The notes under the pieces: model-generated
The model's input: the letters and a program-made list of their open reading frames with translations, nothing else
Database searches by the model: none
Told to the model about the DNA's origin: nothing
In this document: positions 14,969-22,759 of the stretch, one piece after another
Numbering within the stretch: the first letter of the stretch is position 1
Layout of the letters: the number at the start of each line of letters is the position of its first letter
Translations under genes and position numbers: made by a program
Assembly: GCA_039024295.1 (NCBI GenBank)
Contig: JBCDIQ010000041.1
Coordinates: forward strand, 1 to 22,789
Direction of reading: 5' to 3'
Source: JBCDIQ01 sp039024295
GTDB taxonomy: Bacteria; Bacteroidota; Bacteroidia; J057
Length of the DNA: 22,789 nucleotides

Positions 14969-15831
14969 ATCAGTAAGCTTATAGGTTCGTGAACACGTTC
15001 AAAACCACAATAAAGATTGAACCGATTGTTGCGAAGAAATCCAACAAGGCTCATATTTGACTCATTAGCCAAATTTACGGCAAGGCTCGATGGAGCCCCT
15101 ACAGCTGCCATAAGTGGAATTCCCCCCGCAATTGCTTTCTGTACAAGTTCAAAACTTGCTCTTCCACTTACCAGAACGACATATGTGTGTAAAGGGACCA
15201 GACCTGATTCCAGGGCTGCTCCTATGAGTTTGTCCATTGCATTGTGTCGTCCTACATCCTCCCGCATCATGATAAGGTCTCCATCTGAGGAGAATAATGC
15301 CGCTGCATGAAGTCCGCCTGTATGCTCAAACACGGCCTGGGTGGCCCGAAGGGTTTCAGGTAATTGGTGAAGAACATCGCTTGAGATCATGGGTGCTGAA
15401 GGGGGCAACAACCTGCAGTGTGATTGATGAACTGCTTCAATGGAGGTCTTCCCACATACCCCACAACTGGAGGTGGTGTAGAAATGTCTTTCCAACTTCT
15501 TGAAATCAATCTCAACCTCGGGCTGCAATTCCACGCGTACTACATTGCCCACCTCTTCTTGTCGACCTACATCTCGGCAATGGGTTATTTCTCGGACCTG
15601 ATCCGCAGATTGTATGATCCCTTCTGTAAAGAGAAATCCTAAGGACAGCTCGAAATCATGCCCCGGCGTACGCATCGTTACGGAAATGCTACGTTGCTCA
15701 CGGTCGCTGGCTGGACCAAACCCAATGCGTATCTCCAATGGCTCTTCTACCGCTAGGAGGTCAGGCGTGAGTTCCGCTTGATCTTGAACGAAACGTTTTA
15801 ATTGTACAGGAGCAACGCTGGCTTTCTTCAT
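14965..15831 (-). CDS. fdhD: FdhD, sulfur carrier/sulfurtransferase for formate dehydrogenase
   Basis: A 288-residue cytoplasmic protein that passes sulfur from a cysteine desulfurase to the bis-MGD cofactor, giving the terminal sulfido ligand that formate dehydrogenases need. The sulfur-carrying loop CGVCG has C123 and C126. The signature EDVGRHNAMDK lies at 191-201, with GRASFELVQKA and GAPSSLAV in the C-terminal half. The length is typical. It is the first gene of the leftward arm and overlaps the next gene by four bases. Its presence supports the view that the downstream oxidoreductase needs a sulfurated formate-dehydrogenase-type cofactor. Confidence 0.95.
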   Translation of the reverse strand: MKKASVAPVQLKRFVQDQAELTPDLLAVEEPLEIRIGFGPASDREQRSISVTMRTPGHDFELSLGFLFTEGIIQSADQVREITHCRDVGRQEEVGNVVRVELQPEVEIDFKKLERHFYTTSSCGVCGKTSIEAVHQSHCRLLPPSAPMISSDVLHQLPETLRATQAVFEHTGGLHAAALFSSDGDLIMMREDVGRHNAMDKLIGAALESGLVPLHTYVVLVSGRASFELVQKAIAGGIPLMAAVGAPSSLAVNLANESNMSLVGFLRNNRFNLYCGFERVHEPISLLI

Positions 15832-15871
15832 ATGAAGCTTTTTCAGTATAAATCCTTAAGAAAAATATGAT

Positions 15872-15889
15872 TTTCAATAATTATTGAAA
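15872..15889. promoter_or_regulatory. Perfect 18-bp palindrome, candidate operator in the divergent fdhD/transporter region
   Basis: TTTCAATAA (15872-15880) is directly followed by its reverse complement TTATTGAAA (15881-15889). It lies 41 bases upstream of fdhD and 150 bases upstream of the transporter. The symmetry fits a homodimeric regulator, for example of the Crp/Fnr type, although it is not the classic TTGAT-N4-ATCAA. The AraC protein nearby would more likely bind direct repeats. Confidence 0.5.
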
Positions 15890-15944
15890 CCTTCTAATGA
15901 TACAATTTAGCCACCTTTATTTGTAAAAAATAGACCATTCTTAT

Positions 15945-15952
15945 CAAAAATA
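15945..15952 (-). promoter_or_regulatory. Candidate -7 box for the fdhD operon
   Basis: On the - strand this reads TATTTTTG, matching TAnnTTTG. It is about 110 bases upstream of fdhD, so the palindrome at 15872-15889 would lie downstream of the transcription start, a position suited to repression. The sequence is AT-rich and the match could be chance. Confidence 0.3.
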
Positions 15953-16038
15953 AATGACACGATTCTGCCATTCTTTCCATTTAATCCTTCCCAACTTCCA
16001 ACATATCGGTTTTCTGTTAACCTTAATCAATTAAGTTT

Positions 16039-17493
16039 ATGTCCGTCTTATCCTTTCTCGACAGAGAGAACACAGTTGCCAAACCAGGGTATAATCGCTG
16101 GTTGGTTCCCCCTGCTGCATTGGCTATACATTTATGTATTGGTCAAATTTATGCATACAGTGTATTTAATAAGCCTATGACCCAATTGCTGGGAGCAGAG
16201 CAGGGCTTATCAGAAGGAGGTGCTTTTATTTCCGCTTCCGGAGATTGGGAACTCACCACGTTGGGTTGGATTTTCTCCATTGCCCTGTTTACCCTTGGAG
16301 CCTCTGCGGCCATATTTGGAAAATGGTTGGAGCGGGTAGGACCTCGTAAGGCCATGTTTGCTTCTGCCTTGTGTTTTGCTGGTGGATTCTTCGTTTCAGC
16401 TGCCGGGGTAGGATTGCATAATATCTGGTTGATTTACTTAGGCCATGGTGTTATTGGTGGAATAGGATTAGGGTTGGGATATATATCTCCAGTATCTACG
16501 CTTATTAAGTGGTTCCCTGACCGTCCAGGTATGGCTACCGGTATGGCCATTATGGGCTTTGGTGGTGGTGCCATGATTGCTTCCCCTATGTCTGTTGCAT
16601 TAATGGATTATTTCTCTTCCGGTGCAGGCGTGGCTGGTTCACGTGGGGTAGGCGAAACCTTTCTAGTAATGGGAGCTATTTATTTTATTTTCATGATGTT
16701 TGGGGTATTTACTGTTCGAGTTCCAGCTAAAAACTGGAAACCCGAAGGCTGGACACCTGCACCTAAAGGCCAGAACAAGATGATTACCACTGCAAATGTG
16801 GATGCTGATACTGCCATTAAAACGCCCCAGTTTTGGTTAATTTTTGCTGTACTGATGCTGAACGTAACTGCAGGGATCGGTGTATTAGGCCAGGCATCTG
16901 TAATGATTCAGGAAATGTTTTCCGAGTCAGTGGTAGGTTCGGATTTGGCTGTGACTGCCGCTGCCGCTGGTGGATTTGTGGGCCTTCTCAGTTTGTTCAA
17001 CATGGTGGGCCGCTTCTTCTGGTCTTCCTTGTCAGATAAGATTGGTCGAAAAAATACCTATAGTGTATATTTTATCTTAGGTGCTGTCCTCTACTTTGCT
17101 GTTCCTACCACAGGTAATATGGCAAGTATCGTATTGTTCGTAACAGCCTTCTGTGTGATTATCAGTATGTATGGGGGAGGATTTGCCACAGTACCTGCTT
17201 ACTTGAGAGATATGTTTGGTACCATGGAAGTAGGCGCAATTCACGGGCGTTTGTTGCTTGCCTGGTCTGCTGCTGCCATCTTTGGCCCGGTGTTGATCAA
17301 CTACCTACGTGCTTATCAGATTGAAACAATTGGGTTGGCACCAGCACAAGCTTATTCCTTTACGATGTATATCATGGCAGGGCTGCTGTTGGTAGGATTG
17401 GTATGTAACCTCATGGTGAAGCCAGTTGATGAAAAATACCATTATGCAGAAGAGGACACTGTATCTGCTTCCAAAGAGGCTGCACCCGCTTAA
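16039..17493 (+). CDS. OFA-family MFS transporter (oxalate/formate antiporter type)
   Basis: A 484-residue inner-membrane protein of the major facilitator superfamily. The start GYNRWLVPPAALAIHLCIGQIYAYSVF is typical of the oxalate/formate antiporter (OFA) family. The loop 2-3 motif is GKWLERVGPRKAM (94-105) and its counterpart in the second half is SDKIGRKNT (332-340). Long hydrophobic stretches allow the usual twelve helices. OFA members exchange or import formate, oxalate, lactate or related monocarboxylates. The divergent fdhD/oxidoreductase genes make formate a reasonable guess. A 39-residue small-subunit gene follows 43 bases after the stop. No Shine-Dalgarno is seen; a short fold-back CTTAAT-CA-ATTAAG (16022-16035) precedes the ATG. 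Confidence 0.9.
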   Translation: MSVLSFLDRENTVAKPGYNRWLVPPAALAIHLCIGQIYAYSVFNKPMTQLLGAEQGLSEGGAFISASGDWELTTLGWIFSIALFTLGASAAIFGKWLERVGPRKAMFASALCFAGGFFVSAAGVGLHNIWLIYLGHGVIGGIGLGLGYISPVSTLIKWFPDRPGMATGMAIMGFGGGAMIASPMSVALMDYFSSGAGVAGSRGVGETFLVMGAIYFIFMMFGVFTVRVPAKNWKPEGWTPAPKGQNKMITTANVDADTAIKTPQFWLIFAVLMLNVTAGIGVLGQASVMIQEMFSESVVGSDLAVTAAAAGGFVGLLSLFNMVGRFFWSSLSDKIGRKNTYSVYFILGAVLYFAVPTTGNMASIVLFVTAFCVIISMYGGGFATVPAYLRDMFGTMEVGAIHGRLLLAWSAAAIFGPVLINYLRAYQIETIGLAPAQAYSFTMYIMAGLLLVGLVCNLMVKPVDEKYHYAEEDTVSASKEAAPA

Positions 17494-17536
17494 TTTATCA
17501 TTTCTAATCTGTTCAAACATTTAAATTTTACATATC

Positions 17537-17656
17537 ATGAGCGAATCTTCAGATAACTCAATGGTTAAGGTGATACTTTCTTGGGCCTTTGTTGGAATTC
17601 CCGCCATTTGGGGCGTTTCACAGGTCGTCGTCAAGTCACTCGCATTGTTCAAGTAA
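17537..17656 (+). CDS. MFS transporter small-subunit-like membrane miniprotein (39 aa)
   Basis: A 39-residue frame from the ATG at 17537: a short polar N-terminus (MSESSDNSMVK), one membrane helix (VILSWAFVGIPAIWGVSQVV, about 12-31), and the tail VKSLALFK. The W-x-FVGIP-x-WGV pattern and the ALF end resemble the very short proteins encoded right after OFA-type MFS genes and known in annotation as MFS transporter small subunit. It lies 43 bases after the transporter and before a strong terminator, so the two are co-transcribed. It probably packs against the transporter in the inner membrane; its role is not established. Confidence 0.8.
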   Translation: MSESSDNSMVKVILSWAFVGIPAIWGVSQVVVKSLALFK

Positions 17657-17679
17657 CAGGAAACACATTCTTTTTTGAT

Positions 17680-17713
17680 AGCCATCTCTGAATTCTTTGG
17701 AGGTGGCTTTTTT
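17680..17713 (+). terminator. Rho-independent terminator after the transporter/small-subunit pair
   Basis: AGCCATCTC (17680-17688) pairs with GAGGTGGCT (17700-17708) over 9 bp with one G-T wobble, followed by a T tract (17708-17713). It ends the transporter unit 24 bases after the small-subunit stop, so the regulator downstream has its own promoter or depends on read-through. Confidence 0.8.
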
Positions 17714-17808
17714 ATAACCTTTCGACAAATTATTGGGTTTTCTATATATATTATCTTAATTTCAACTAAGACTAAACAATCAGACAGAACTGTTAACCTC
17801 CCATTGCG

Positions 17809-19242
17809 ATGCACCCACCTTCCGGAACTCCCATCCAGATAGGCCCAATAAAAATTCCAAGGACCCATGCTGCGGGCACCTTATTGGTAGTCGGTATTTT
17901 GCTGTTAACGGTCGAACTGGTCAAGGCCCCAGAAAGTGGGTGGCTATTCCTGGCGGTACTATTTATGGCTGGAAGTGGATTGGTAGCTACGGTGCTTTTC
18001 CAACAAAAGCATGAAGACCTTGTGTCTATGGAGCAGGCTTTGGAAGAAAAGGAGGATCAAATAGGAAGTTTAGAACAAGCTATCAAAGGCCTCAGTGGAA
18101 AGTTGCAGGCAGAACAAGCAAAATCTCATGCTGTTCCCAGTGTAGAAGAGTTACTCCTACAGCTTTCTACATCCATAGAATACCAGGAATCCCTTCAGCA
18201 GGCAAAGGTGAATCAGTCCTTGGAGATTGGCAGGAAACTCTTTTTCGATAAAGGCCCCGTCAAAAGGGTAATGGGGAAGTACCATTCTTTGGACAGCACC
18301 AATCAACTCTCGGGTGCGCGTAAGCGGGTAGAATTGCCCTGTTTATCTTTGGCGGGAAAATGTTTGTCCAAGCAGCATGAGTTAGTGAATGAAATCCAGG
18401 CAGAGACCGGATGCAGTGTCACCATTTTTCAAAAAATCCAGGAGGGATATATCCGCGTGGCAACTACTATCCTTCAGGTAGACGGCTCACCCGCAGTAGG
18501 CACCTACATTCCCAACTCTTCCCCTGTGATTGAAACCGTTGAAAATGGCGAGGTCTACACAGGACGTGCATTTGTGGTAAATGCATGGTATGCTTCAGCC
18601 TATGAGCCATATTATGTAGATGGTAAGCTTGCAGGGATGATTTATGTAGGAATAAAAGAGGAAAACACCTTGAGTTACCAGCTAAACCTGGATCCCAATG
18701 TTGCCCCTGTTTTTGAGGAATTTGCAGAGTTCTTCTGTAAAAATGTAAAGGATCTCGAAGGAAGCATTCGTCGATTGGTTCACTTTTTTACGCTCAACCA
18801 AGCTTCGGATCAACCTTCTGTAATAATCTCCCAAGGTATCAGGGAAATAATCGGATTACTGATCCAGGCCCGGTTCCGCAAAATGGTTGCAGAAGCACCA
18901 GAAATGGAGAATGGTGAAGCCCAAATGGAAAGCGTGACTGATTTCATTAGAAACAACCTCACTAAAACACTTTCAGTAGAAGAATTGGCGGATATGGCCT
19001 GCATGAGCCAGTCCTCTTTCTTCAGGTATTTCAAAAATGCCTACGGGCAGTCGCCTGGAGAGTACATCCTCAAAGAACGCATGAAGAAAGCAGAGGAATT
19101 GCTGCAGGTTCCCGGCAAAAGCGTTTCGGATGTATGCTATGAAGCAGGCTTTAGCAGCCCTTCCTACTTCATCCGAATCTTCAAGCGCGCGCACGGATTC
19201 ACCCCTAAGCAATTCCAAAAGCAGCTCAAGCAAACTGCTTAA
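17809..19242 (+). CDS. Membrane-anchored Cache-domain AraC-family transcriptional regulator
   Basis: A 477-residue regulator with an unusual layout. Two adjacent membrane helices (about 20-38 and 44-64) form a hairpin, followed by a coiled coil (about 67-107). A Cache_3-Cache_2-like sensor (about 170-285) shows ETGCSVTIFQ, VGTYIPNSSPVIETV, Y-x-GRAFVVNAWYASAYEPY and GKLAGMIYVGI. A linker leads to a C-terminal AraC HTH (about 375-475) with two helix-turn-helix units (LSVEELADMACMSQSSFFRYFK and SVSDVCYEAGFSSPSYFIRIFK) and an AraC-type end (GFTPKQF). With no helix between Cache and HTH, the sensor should face the cytoplasm. It probably senses a carboxylate or other small ligand and controls the formate/Moco genes around it. 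moaD follows after 24 bases, so they are likely co-transcribed. Confidence 0.88.
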   Translation: MHPPSGTPIQIGPIKIPRTHAAGTLLVVGILLLTVELVKAPESGWLFLAVLFMAGSGLVATVLFQQKHEDLVSMEQALEEKEDQIGSLEQAIKGLSGKLQAEQAKSHAVPSVEELLLQLSTSIEYQESLQQAKVNQSLEIGRKLFFDKGPVKRVMGKYHSLDSTNQLSGARKRVELPCLSLAGKCLSKQHELVNEIQAETGCSVTIFQKIQEGYIRVATTILQVDGSPAVGTYIPNSSPVIETVENGEVYTGRAFVVNAWYASAYEPYYVDGKLAGMIYVGIKEENTLSYQLNLDPNVAPVFEEFAEFFCKNVKDLEGSIRRLVHFFTLNQASDQPSVIISQGIREIIGLLIQARFRKMVAEAPEMENGEAQMESVTDFIRNNLTKTLSVEELADMACMSQSSFFRYFKNAYGQSPGEYILKERMKKAEELLQVPGKSVSDVCYEAGFSSPSYFIRIFKRAHGFTPKQFQKQLKQTA

Positions 19243-19266
19243 GAAGACCTTCAATTAGTTGAATAT

Positions 19267-19509
19267 ATGCAGATCACCTTGGTTGCATTCGGCATCAGCA
19301 AAGATATACTAGGTGCTTCTTCCCTAACCTATGAGCTAAGGGAACCTGCTACAGTTACAGGCTTGCTTGACCAATTGAACCAGGATTATCCTGAGTTTAA
19401 GCGATTGGCCTCCATTCGGGTAGCTGTGAACGAAGAATATGCTTCCAACGAATTGGCCATATCCGAGCATGACGAAGTGGTGCTGATTCCGCCGGTGAGT
19501 GGGGGGTGA
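19267..19509 (+). CDS. moaD: MoaD, molybdopterin synthase sulfur-carrier subunit
   Basis: An 80-residue ubiquitin-like protein ending in the required Gly-Gly (PPVSGG). The tail is adenylated and converted to a thiocarboxylate, which supplies sulfur to cyclic pyranopterin monophosphate inside the MoaD-MoaE complex. The C-terminal VLIPPVSGG pattern and the short length are classic. It begins 24 bases after the regulator stop and precedes moaE by 54 bases, consistent with one operon. The adenylating enzyme MoeB is not in the window. Confidence 0.95.
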   Translation: MQITLVAFGISKDILGASSLTYELREPATVTGLLDQLNQDYPEFKRLASIRVAVNEEYASNELAISEHDEVVLIPPVSGG

Positions 19510-19563
19510 GTAGCCCGTGCTCATGTTAAATTTGATCTAGCAACCCATACATTTTCTACCCAT

Positions 19564-20007
19564 ATGGATTCAACCGTTCAGCTTAAACATGTTCCTCACA
19601 TAGCGATTCACGACTCCCCTCTGGATGTTCAGGCAATCCTGGATCAGGTGTATTCTGATAAGTGTGGCGCGGTGAATGTATTCATCGGGACCGTCCGCAA
19701 CAGCACCAAAGGCAAACAGGTCGTTCGCCTGGACTTTGAAGCCTACAAATCCATGGCAATCAAAGAAATGAACAAAATCGCTCTCCGCGCAATAGACCAG
19801 TGGCCGGTGGAGCATATCGCCATTGTGCACAGAACAGGAACCCTGGCTATTGGGGAAATAGCTGTCGTGATTGCCGTCTCAACCCCTCACCGAGCAGCTT
19901 CCTTTGCTGCTTGTCAATTCGCCATTGATACCCTCAAAGAAACGGTGCCCATCTGGAAAAAAGAGATTTTTGAGGATGGGGAGGTTTGGGTGGCTGCGCA
20001 TCCGTAG
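19564..20007 (+). CDS. moaE: MoaE, molybdopterin synthase catalytic subunit
   Basis: A 147-residue catalytic subunit that dithiolates cyclic pyranopterin monophosphate to molybdopterin using MoaD thiocarboxylate. Family motifs are all present: GAVNVFIGTVR (35-45), LDFEAYKSMA (56-65), HRTG.LAIGE (89-98), the substrate-binding STPHRAASF (106-114), and LKETVPIWKKE (124-134) with the catalytic lysines K125 and K132. It is the last gene of the rightward arm and converges with the PIN toxin gene 25 bases on; no clear terminator is seen between them. Confidence 0.96.
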   Translation: MDSTVQLKHVPHIAIHDSPLDVQAILDQVYSDKCGAVNVFIGTVRNSTKGKQVVRLDFEAYKSMAIKEMNKIALRAIDQWPVEHIAIVHRTGTLAIGEIAVVIAVSTPHRAASFAACQFAIDTLKETVPIWKKEIFEDGEVWVAAHP

Positions 20008-20032
20008 GGGAAACCGGATCCTACAATTAACA

Positions 20033-20482
20033 TCAGTCTTGGGGGGAATACGTGAGTACATCTATTAATTCGCCATTCAGGTGGTCAAAATCTGTATCCG
20101 AGGTAATGAGTGTGCCGCTGGTTACCATAGCAGTTGCAGCTATCCAAAGATCATTTTTTCCCATTTTTACAGCACTACCTTTTCTGACCCTTTTAGTATT
20201 TGATTTATTACTGAAAGTTTCAATTTCTACATACATATCTATCAAATCCCTGTACCTTATTTCAATTACAATTGAATCGTCAATCAACTTTTCAATAGCC
20301 TTTTGTTTAAGCACTCCCCAATTGTACCTGGCAGCTAATGAATATATTTCTGCAATAGAAACAATTGAAATGATGGACTCATTTCCACTTCCAAAGGGTG
20401 CATAATTCTTTTCTAAAAAACTCCTGGTATTTTTGTCTCGAACATAGAAAAGAAGAACATTGGTGTCTAAGACGTATCTCAT
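20033..20482 (-). CDS. PIN-domain ribonuclease toxin (VapC-type)
   Basis: A 149-residue PIN-domain protein, expected to be a Mg2+-dependent ribonuclease of a type II toxin-antitoxin pair. The acidic active site is visible: D6 (LDTNVLL), E45 (SIAEI), D111 (KNDLWIAATA) and D129/D131 (SDTDFDHL). Length and motif order match VapC-like toxins. Its ATG (20480-20482) directly abuts the stop codon of the upstream antitoxin (20483-20485), which implies translational coupling. The genes read toward moaE and seem unrelated to it. Base composition looks more AT-rich than the flanking operons, in line with transfer. Confidence 0.9.
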   Translation of the reverse strand: MRYVLDTNVLLFYVRDKNTRSFLEKNYAPFGSGNESIISIVSIAEIYSLAARYNWGVLKQKAIEKLIDDSIVIEIRYRDLIDMYVEIETFSNKSNTKRVRKGSAVKMGKNDLWIAATAMVTSGTLITSDTDFDHLNGELIDVLTYSPQD

Positions 20483-20791
20483 CTATTTCAAGTCTTCCAA
20501 TAATTCTTCAATAGATTGTTCCCATTCTAGTGAGTCTACCGTTTCCTCAAACGCTTTCATGTTTAGCTGTTTTAAAGGTCTTTCTAGTTTTATCTTTTCA
20601 AGGTCAACTTTGTCCTCAATTGTACCAACATAAAATGAAAAGTCCAGCGCATTCTTGGGTGTTTCCGCCTGCTTGAACTCTCCTGTTCCAACATCCAAAA
20701 GGAGTTGCTCAATGGATTTTAATAGCCAGTTATCATTAACAAGCTTTATTTTATCGATGATATTTTTTTTCCTGGTTTCTACACTCATCAT
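20483..20791 (-). CDS. Probable antitoxin partner of the PIN toxin
   Basis: A 102-residue acidic, mainly helical protein placed immediately before the PIN gene with no gap, the usual antitoxin-toxin order. The N-terminal helical pair (about 5-36, NIIDKIKLVNDNWLLKSIEQLL) resembles the start of small Bacteroidota antitoxin-like proteins. The C-terminal segment LEWEQSIEELLEDLK is acidic and could be the toxin-neutralising tail. No AbrB, RHH, Phd or HTH DNA-binding motif can be seen, so the class is unassigned. Two ATGs lie at 20791 and 20788; either could be used. The antitoxin role rests on position and shape, not on a recognised family. Confidence 0.65.
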   Translation of the reverse strand: MMSVETRKKNIIDKIKLVNDNWLLKSIEQLLLDVGTGEFKQAETPKNALDFSFYVGTIEDKVDLEKIKLERPLKQLNMKAFEETVDSLEWEQSIEELLEDLK

Positions 20792-21123
20792 CTTTAGGTA
20801 ATATAATTAACGCGAATACCCATCGATCAGTTACATCAAACCCCTCCTAAGTCAATCCCAATTTCTAGGTACTGTCATTCATTTTTCCTTAACCTCTCAA
20901 GCTCATTTACCCGGCACCTATTGACATAAACCGGGAAATAAGCTACGTCTTCTTCTGCTAATCAATATGCCAATAATCCTAGGAGCTACAAAATTTTCCC
21001 CTCACGAGTGCAACCATTTCTTCAGGGCACGAGTGCCAGAAAGGTTGGTTTCTTACAGAAGGCTGATATGGAATTCAAGACAAAACCTCATGCCTATCAC
21101 CTAACCCCTCAAACCTTTTCTTC
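20792..21123. other. Gene-free interval of 332 bases between the toxin-antitoxin pair and hisG
   Basis: No gene is supported. The only small structures seen are a GGCAC-GA-GTGCC palindrome (21026-21037) and a partial repeat of CACGAGTGC at 21003-21011. The interval should contain the hisG 3' end signals and the antitoxin promoter, but no clear terminator or TAnnTTTG box was found. Confidence 0.5.
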
Positions 21124-21984
21124 CTACTCAATCATCTTCTCGATCGGCACCACCAAAATCCCTTCGGCACCTGCGCCACGCACTCGCTCGATCACGTTCC
21201 AGAAGTCGTCCTCGTTGATCACGGAGTGGAGAGAGCTCCAGTCAGGATCAGCCAGAGGCGTAACCGTAGGGCTTCGCATGCCGGGAAGTAATTCACTTAC
21301 GGCCTCAATCCGTGAATTGGGTACGTTGAGGAGGATGTATTTGGCATTGCGCGCTTTGAGCACAGAATGCATCCGAAACAACAGTTGATCCAGGCTAGCC
21401 TGCTTGGCTTCTGAGAGCTCAGGGTGCTGGATAAGCACTGCCTCTGATTTCAGCATGACCTCCACCTCTTTGAGGCCGTTGGCCATGAGGGTGCTACCCG
21501 AGCTCACCAGGTCGCACACAGCATCTGCGAGGCCAATACCTGGGGCAATTTCCACCGAGCCGCTGATTTCGTGAATCTGTGCTTCTACTCCCTGCTGCTC
21601 CAGGTAATGTGCCAGGAGCACGGGATAAGAAGTGGCAATTCGTTTGTCTTGCAAGCTTTCAGGGCCGGTATAGGTCGCTTCATTGCGCACGGCCAGGGAT
21701 AGGCGGCATTTGGCAAATCCCAACCTCAGGGTGGTATCTACTGCTTCCTGTTTTTCCAGCAGGACATTTTCCCCCACAATGCCCAAGTCCGCGGTTCCAT
21801 TGGACACATATTTGGGAATGTCGTCGTCTCGAAGGAAGAATATTTCCAAGGGGAAGTTGTGTGCCTGGGTTTTGAGGCGGGTTTTATTGTGGCTAAATGA
21901 AATGCCACATTCTTTGATGAATTTCAGGCTGCTTTCACTCAGGCGGCCAGATTTTTGGATGGCGATGCGCAGGATGGATTCCAA
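21124..21984 (-). CDS. hisG: HisG, ATP phosphoribosyltransferase, long form
   Basis: A 286-residue cytoplasmic enzyme for the first and regulated step of histidine synthesis, joining ATP and PRPP to phosphoribosyl-ATP. The N-terminal lobe starts LRIAIQKSGRLSE. DLGIVGENVL (67-76) and the PRPP-binding signature GSVEIAPGIGLADAVCDLVSSGSTL (142-166) are intact. The length and the C-terminal domain (about 212-286, NAKYILLNVPNSRIEAV...) define the long, HisZ-independent form, whose ACT-like domain mediates histidine feedback. The rest of a his operon is not in the window; hisG would be the first gene if the others followed, but instead a gap follows. Confidence 0.96.
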   Translation of the reverse strand: MESILRIAIQKSGRLSESSLKFIKECGISFSHNKTRLKTQAHNFPLEIFFLRDDDIPKYVSNGTADLGIVGENVLLEKQEAVDTTLRLGFAKCRLSLAVRNEATYTGPESLQDKRIATSYPVLLAHYLEQQGVEAQIHEISGSVEIAPGIGLADAVCDLVSSGSTLMANGLKEVEVMLKSEAVLIQHPELSEAKQASLDQLLFRMHSVLKARNAKYILLNVPNSRIEAVSELLPGMRSPTVTPLADPDWSSLHSVINEDDFWNVIERVRGAGAEGILVVPIEKMIE

Positions 21985-22063
21985 AGGATATACAAATTAG
22001 AAGTTCGCTATATGTTTTGCGAAGTTAGGGGATTTGAGGAATTTTTCGCCCTTTCGACCCGCT

Positions 22064-22705
22064 TTAATCTGGTGTTTGCCTAGCAATCAGGATAAGCTCG
22101 GACTCGGTCCCGCTAAAGGAAAGTTCTGGGGGATGACGTGCTTCATGTATCACCTCCCAGCCTGTTGAATCAAGTGCTTCTTTCAGATACCCTGCTTCAT
22201 GTAAATAGATGTGTGCTCCTGACTGTTTATTGCTGGCGTACCGGATGCCGGAATCAGCGTATGCTCCCTCGATGGTACTGAAGTAGATTACAGCGCCCGG
22301 CTCTGAAATGGCAGTTGCATCTGCAATCAATTGAATAGCTTCTTCCCGTGAAAGGTAGGGCAGGACGAATCCACATAAGATGCCGTGATACGTAGCAGGC
22401 AGGTTCACCATCTCCCGGCAATCCATTACCTCAAAGGTTGCCGTGGGGAAATTCTGCCTCGCGAGCCTAACCATGTTGGGTGCAAGGTCAATGCCAAGTA
22501 ATTCGAGGTCTGCTTGTTGGTCTAATAAGTATTTGGTTAGAGTTCCCGGTCCGCAGCCAATTTCCAAGACCTTGCTTCCAGGCAATGCTTTGCAAAAAAC
22601 AGTTAAGGATGCTTCATTGGCGGATTGGTCGGCATAGCGCTCCTGATACGCTTCTGCAAACCGGTCGAAGATTTCACGAGGGGAGAGGATGGGGATATCG
22701 GACAT
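22064..22705 (-). CDS. Class I SAM-dependent methyltransferase
   Basis: A 213-residue cytoplasmic methyltransferase. Motif I VLEIGCGPGTLTKYLL (46-61) binds SAM, and the acidic residue after strand 2 is D73 (GIDLAPNM). Motif II/III-like segments follow at FEVMDCREM and GILCGFVLPYLSREEA, and the C-terminal strands (WEVIHEARH, ELILIARQ) complete the fold. The substrate is not predictable from the sequence. The stop is 79 bases upstream of the hisG start in the same orientation, so the two could share a transcript, but no functional link to histidine synthesis is known to me. Confidence 0.88.
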   Translation of the reverse strand: MSDIPILSPREIFDRFAEAYQERYADQSANEASLTVFCKALPGSKVLEIGCGPGTLTKYLLDQQADLELLGIDLAPNMVRLARQNFPTATFEVMDCREMVNLPATYHGILCGFVLPYLSREEAIQLIADATAISEPGAVIYFSTIEGAYADSGIRYASNKQSGAHIYLHEAGYLKEALDSTGWEVIHEARHPPELSFSGTESELILIARQTPD

Positions 22706-22759
22706 GTTTATTGGCTTGATTGTGGAAGAAAGGCTTTAGATGGTAAAAATGCTCAAAGT

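Noticed and set aside
17521..17868. 115-codon reverse-strand open frame between the transporter and the regulator
   Set aside because: It is antisense to the 39-residue small-subunit gene, the terminator and the regulator start, and its sequence is low-complexity without a family.
21008..21388. 126-codon + strand frame overlapping the end of hisG
   Set aside because: Most of it is antisense to the conserved C-terminal domain of HisG and the rest is non-conserved intergenic sequence.
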